A stretch of DNA of 36,155 bases from a virus. Both the position numbers and the translations under genes were made by a program. This document shows, one piece after another, positions 32,959-36,155 of this stretch. The notes under the pieces were generated by a model. The model ran no database searches. It had not been told where the DNA came from and saw only the letters and a list, made by a program, of their open reading frames with translations. The number at the start of each line of letters is the position of its first letter. Within the stretch, counting starts at the first letter, position 1. Where the stretch lies: the IMG/VR virus record IMGVR_UViG_3300013101_000038, positions 1-36,155 of that record; one strand, written 5' to 3'.

Positions 32959-33162
32959 TCAAGTCCCTGCGGGTTCGCTATCAGGCAACGGGTGTTCTAC
33001 CCGTGTGCCGTCAGTGAAAACGCAATAGTAAGGCGTGACAGTCAGTTCCCATATCCAGCAAGGGCCGCCAGCGTGGTTGGCTGTGCTGTCTTCGTGCGCG
33101 CGCACCTTAAAGTGCAGTGTAAACAGCGCGACAGTTAAAAAAACTATTAGATATATTTTCAT
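32959..33162 (-). CDS. small exported protein, 67 aa
   Basis: The first 22 residues form a Sec-type signal peptide (KIYLIVFLTVALFTLHF, cut likely after VRA). The mature part has two Cys (GGPCWIW, YYCVF) that may bond, so it is probably periplasmic or membrane bound. A phage protein sent to the periplasm beside the portal gene may be involved in exclusion or lysis; unknown. A GTGTAAAC copy lies at codons 13-16. Confidence 0.6.
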   Translation of the reverse strand: MKIYLIVFLTVALFTLHFKVRAHEDSTANHAGGPCWIWELTVTPYYCVFTDGTRVEHPLPDSEPAGT

Positions 33163-33164
33163 GT

Positions 33165-35429
33165 TTAATCGCCTGAACCTTTGTCCGGTGGTGGTTGTGT
33201 TAAATCTTTGTCATGCTCGACGGCGTCCATACGTTTTTCAATGATCTTGGTATCGCGGTCGATCAACTTGCCTTGACGGTCGCCCATGACTTTTATTCTG
33301 GCCTGCGCCATCGACTTCTCGATTTCACCTTCGATGGCCCGGTCAGCCTGATCGGCGTTGATCATACTGGTGATCAGTTCGGTCTGGACATCGGCTTCCA
33401 TCTTGGCAGCGATAATGCGTAATTCGTTCTGCGTTTCCTTATCGTGTTTCTCCACTTCCATGCGGTGTTCTTCTTGGCGCGTGGCAATGTCAGCCTGTTT
33501 GTCCTGCTCGCGAATCTGCATGTCGTTTTGCAGTTTCTTATCAAGTTCCTGCGCCTTGCCTTGCTGCCGGATTTGTTCAAGCTGGATTTGTGCCTGCGCC
33601 TGTTTATCCGCGTCGGACGGTGGCGGTGCTTCCTGCTGTTGCGGCTGGCTCATGGTCTCGATGGCTTGATCCATGATGCCTTCGACCTCGCTAGAGCCTT
33701 TAAACCCTGCCATAGACCATTTGAGCATCTTCAACAGGAACGGCACTGACCGGGGGTCTTGCTGGATCATCGGCGCGGCGGCTTGCAGGAATGCTGATAA
33801 CCCTTCCAGATACGCGGCGCGCTCGGCCTGCAATTGCATGTAATCTTCTTGCGCCATCGTCTCGGATTTGACCTCGACGCGAACGGTGCGGGCAGCCGGG
33901 TCTTTCAGCAGCGCGATAGCATCCGGCACCAGTTCGCGGTCGAGCGAAAATTCCATGTTCGACAGCTTGGCAATGGTTTCAGGGCTGAAATGTTTGCAAA
34001 TAATCTCGGCTTTGATCTGTTGCAGGTCAGTCACGAAACGGGCGAATTCTTCGCTGAGCGTTTGAACGCGGACAGAGGCAAACTTGGCTTTTACGTTTGT
34101 CTGGCCGACGCCTTCGTACTGGTTGGACAACTCGCCGCGCATGATATCTGCCATGCCGGTGACCTGTTGGAGTAAGCCGATAGTTTCGTCGCGTAAGGTT
34201 TGCAGTTTTTCCAGCGCGGCGACAATTTCGCCGAGCGGCAACCAGTCGACTTGGCCCTGTATGCCGCCTTTCTCGGCGAACATAGCCCAATTGTCGACCG
34301 GGATCATGTCGTTTTCGTTGCCTTCCTTGAACATTCGTTGAATGCCATCAGCGGAGGCGTCATAGACGCCAATTACTTTGACAGCTTCCGTGATTATGGC
34401 AATTCTGGTTTGCAGAATGTCGATCTGGTTGTACAAATCCTGTGCCATGTGAAAATCTGGCGTCGGGATATACAGCGCATTTGTGGCGTTGGCGATGAAA
34501 AATGGCGGATTCGGGTAAAAGCCTTTCAGGCCGAGCGGGTCTGGCTTGCTGTCGAGTAGCTTGTCGTAGCCGAGGCTGAGCCAGACGACTTTGCGTTTGG
34601 GCTTGTCCCAGATTTCCCAGATTTCGGCTTCCTGCCATGCGCTTGACATATCAGGATTGCTGACGCCGTCTTTGTCAGCGGGGACGTCACGCTGTTTATA
34701 CGTCAGCTTCTCGGCGACTTCTTTGCCGAATCGCTTGGTGGCTTTGTCTTTGTTCAGGTAAGACCGAAAGCCGATCCACGGAATTTTCGAATAAGTTCTG
34801 GCCCAACCCCATGCCATATCACCCCAGTAGTAGTAATCGAACGGGGCAGACTCGCCCAGCATCTCCTGCGGTACGTCTGAGGCGTCCTGTGTGTCCTTGT
34901 AAGCGTCGGTGTCAGCTTTAGGGCCACTCGGGCCTGTCTGGACATCGTAACGCACTCTGGCGCATCCAAGGCCCGCCAGCATGCGGTCTTGTAATACCGA
35001 TTTGAAGATTTGGTCGTGTTCCTCGCCATGATCGGCAAGGTCAGCGCGGAGGCAGCGTTCTATGATTTCAGCAGCAACGCGAGCGACGTCGTCGTTGCCG
35101 GTGTTGTCGGTTCGTGAGACATCAATGCGCGGCAGCTTGCCGTAGAGCATGTTCATGATGGTCTTGGTGTTCGAGTGGAACAGGTTTAAGCGGAACTTGC
35201 CGACGGTGCCAGCCAGATTGCCCGCGTAAGCGCCTTGCAGGCTTGCGCCCAAACCTTGCCCGGTGCGGTCGTCGATATAGCGACGTTGAATGGTGTCCGC
35301 TTGCGTCCGCCAGTCTTTCAGACGTTTAAACGCGGCTTCCAGTTCAATCTGCCAATATTTATATTGGTCAGACGGATCTTTTTTAAAATCCTTACGGCTC
35401 TGAATACTGCCAGATTGATTGGATGCCAT
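33165..35429 (-). CDS. portal protein, P22-like
   Basis: A 754-residue protein, near the length of P22-like portals. The N-terminal region (KYWQIELEAAFKRLKDW) and the residue 130-360 core are typical portal wing and stem regions. The C-terminal 170 residues are Gln/Glu/Lys-rich and form a long coiled coil, the barrel part. It is directly after terL, as usual. It forms the dodecameric ring at the packaging vertex. GAGAG precedes the ATG. Confidence 0.9.
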   Translation of the reverse strand: MASNQSGSIQSRKDFKKDPSDQYKYWQIELEAAFKRLKDWRTQADTIQRRYIDDRTGQGLGASLQGAYAGNLAGTVGKFRLNLFHSNTKTIMNMLYGKLPRIDVSRTDNTGNDDVARVAAEIIERCLRADLADHGEEHDQIFKSVLQDRMLAGLGCARVRYDVQTGPSGPKADTDAYKDTQDASDVPQEMLGESAPFDYYYWGDMAWGWARTYSKIPWIGFRSYLNKDKATKRFGKEVAEKLTYKQRDVPADKDGVSNPDMSSAWQEAEIWEIWDKPKRKVVWLSLGYDKLLDSKPDPLGLKGFYPNPPFFIANATNALYIPTPDFHMAQDLYNQIDILQTRIAIITEAVKVIGVYDASADGIQRMFKEGNENDMIPVDNWAMFAEKGGIQGQVDWLPLGEIVAALEKLQTLRDETIGLLQQVTGMADIMRGELSNQYEGVGQTNVKAKFASVRVQTLSEEFARFVTDLQQIKAEIICKHFSPETIAKLSNMEFSLDRELVPDAIALLKDPAARTVRVEVKSETMAQEDYMQLQAERAAYLEGLSAFLQAAAPMIQQDPRSVPFLLKMLKWSMAGFKGSSEVEGIMDQAIETMSQPQQQEAPPPSDADKQAQAQIQLEQIRQQGKAQELDKKLQNDMQIREQDKQADIATRQEEHRMEVEKHDKETQNELRIIAAKMEADVQTELITSMINADQADRAIEGEIEKSMAQARIKVMGDRQGKLIDRDTKIIEKRMDAVEHDKDLTQPPPDKGSGD

Positions 35430-35430
35430 C

Positions 35431-35438
35431 GTTTAAAC
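35431..35438. repeat. GTTTAAAC carrying the terminase stop codon
   Basis: This palindrome supplies the TAA stop of the terminase gene and the spacer upstream of the portal start. Confidence 0.9.
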
Positions 35439-36155
35439 TCTCATGGATTCGAACGCAAATTTGCGGTTGGATTTCTCGCGATCCTCGAACAGATCGTCCA
35501 GAGTGTAAGTGGGCGGCTGGATAATTGCAATCTCAGGCGACAAATCGTTGTCGGGGATATTCAGCGCGAGTCGGGTGACCAAGGAGAAATAACGAAACGC
35601 GTCTGCGCCGTCGGAACTCCAGTCGTGCAGCGGCGCTTTCGTGAACTGCTTGGTGATGTCGTTGTACTTGCGTCGGTAAGCTCGTAGAGTCTCCCACCCA
35701 TCACGACAAAGCTCAGCGTCGAACCAGACGTGGGGCAACACCAGTCGAGCCGCATCGATGCCTTGCTGAACTTTAAGATTGGGCGTAATTCGAATGCTGG
35801 TGTCTTGGTTTTCAAAATAGCTAAGAAACTGTTCCACAGTTGACCGGCCAGTTTGAAGCGTTTTCGCTTTGGCGTCGTGGGGGAGGAAGATGTTTTCATA
35901 GTCGTATCCGAGTCCGTCGAGTAGATCGAAATAGTAGCTGAGCGGCTGGCTGTGGGCTTCGTGATAGTTGATCATGGCGATGCCATCTGGGCGATGCTGC
36001 CAGAACCATAAGGCCGTCGAGTCGGTAAAACCCAGATCGAGGGCGACGTTTACACGCTGAGCAGGATCGTAAAGATTCCGCTTCTCCATTCTGCCGTCGG
36101 CTTCCATTTTGGCAATAATGCTCGCGTAATAGGTGCCGAGGACAGCGGCTTCGAA
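35433..36155 (-). CDS. terL: terminase large subunit, nuclease domain (5' partial)
   Basis: The frame is open to the right edge; the first visible residues read FEAAVLGTYYASI, the conserved linker before the nuclease domain, so the ATG at 36107 is internal. Nuclease-type acidic residues appear in VALDLGFTDS (D24, D29 counted from 36107) and IFLPHDA (D78). HDWSSDGADAFRYF later is the third acidic cluster of the RNase-H fold. It cuts concatemers and, with the missing ATPase half, packages DNA. The small subunit should lie beyond the window. Confidence 0.93.
   Translation of the reverse strand, partial: FEAAVLGTYYASIIAKMEADGRMEKRNLYDPAQRVNVALDLGFTDSTALWFWQHRPDGIAMINYHEAHSQPLSYYFDLLDGLGYDYENIFLPHDAKAKTLQTGRSTVEQFLSYFENQDTSIRITPNLKVQQGIDAARLVLPHVWFDAELCRDGWETLRAYRRKYNDITKQFTKAPLHDWSSDGADAFRYFSLVTRLALNIPDNDLSPEIAIIQPPTYTLDDLFEDREKSNRKFAFESMRV

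Larger units (their letters stand above)
2096..35438. repeat. dispersed highly iterated palindrome GTTTAAAC (28 copies)
   Basis: Exact copies begin at 2096, 2770, 3369, 5235, 7300, 8435, 9698, 11197, 12112, 12268, 14354, 14954, 15319, 16239, 16881, 18789, 18906, 20985, 22911, 23155, 24248, 25955, 26272, 27053, 27208, 31764, 35324 and 35431. Counted by eye. Chance predicts less than one copy in this length and composition. Copies inside genes read Phe-Lys (14) or Leu-Asn (9), on either strand; the rest are intergenic or at a stop. The left flank is a pyrimidine in 23 of 28 and the right flank a purine in 18 of 28. Confidence 0.95.

Noticed and set aside
2096-35438. GTTTAAAC as a CRISPR or IS repeat
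   Set aside because: Copies are 8 bp, palindromic and dispersed without regular spacing or flanking repeats.
1-36155. tRNA genes
   Set aside because: No cloverleaf with a T-loop GTTCRAATC consensus was recognised in the short intergenic gaps.

Overview
The window is the interior of a tailed double-stranded DNA phage genome of podovirus (short-tail) type, with no recognisable bacterial housekeeping genes. The head-neck set (large terminase, 754-residue portal, scaffold, HK97-type coat protein, P22 gp4/gp10-like tail accessory proteins, internal proteins, collagen-free tail fibres, and no tape measure, tube or sheath) supports this. Sigma70-like promoters, a lipobox lipoprotein and compact ATGA/TGATG-coupled genes point to a Gram-negative host. 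Both ends are cut: an AAA+ ATPase runs off the left edge and the terminase off the right.

Layout. 1-3015 (+): a CobS/MoxR-like AAA+ ATPase and a VWA-like partner, then small unknown and membrane proteins, closed by a strong terminator. 3141-4490 (-): SNF2-type helicase. 4515-4550: two face-to-face promoters. 4574-15763 (+): replication and accessory block with a ribbon-helix-helix-like protein, a DUF2800/Cas4-like nuclease, a putative ssDNA-binding protein, family A DNA polymerase, primase-helicase, HNH nuclease and many small zinc-ribbon or membrane proteins. A VRR-NUC nuclease (5190-5489) lies on the opposite strand. 15779-36155 (-): morphogenesis block read right to left, terL, portal, small proteins, RyR and Gp49-like proteins, scaffold, coat, neck/tail proteins, internal proteins and two tail fibres.

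How it works together. Polymerase, primase-helicase, SSB and nucleases form a self-contained replisome and recombination set. No RNA polymerase is seen, so transcription probably uses host RNA polymerase at promoters at 4516, 4549 (-), 13315 and 30579 (-). No lysis module or small terminase is recognised in the window.

The most unusual property is not a gene. The 8-bp palindrome GTTTAAAC occurs 28 times (by eye) from 2096 to 35438, where less than one copy is expected, with about 34 further one-mismatch copies. It lies in genes on both strands, in two different codon phases and in intergenic gaps, so it is a DNA-level signal resembling the highly iterated palindromes of cyanobacteria. Secondary points of interest are a leader element (TTCAYT...GAGACC) shared by five transcription-unit starts, a coat-gene promoter buried in a perfect hairpin, and a repeat protein split by a two-base frameshift.
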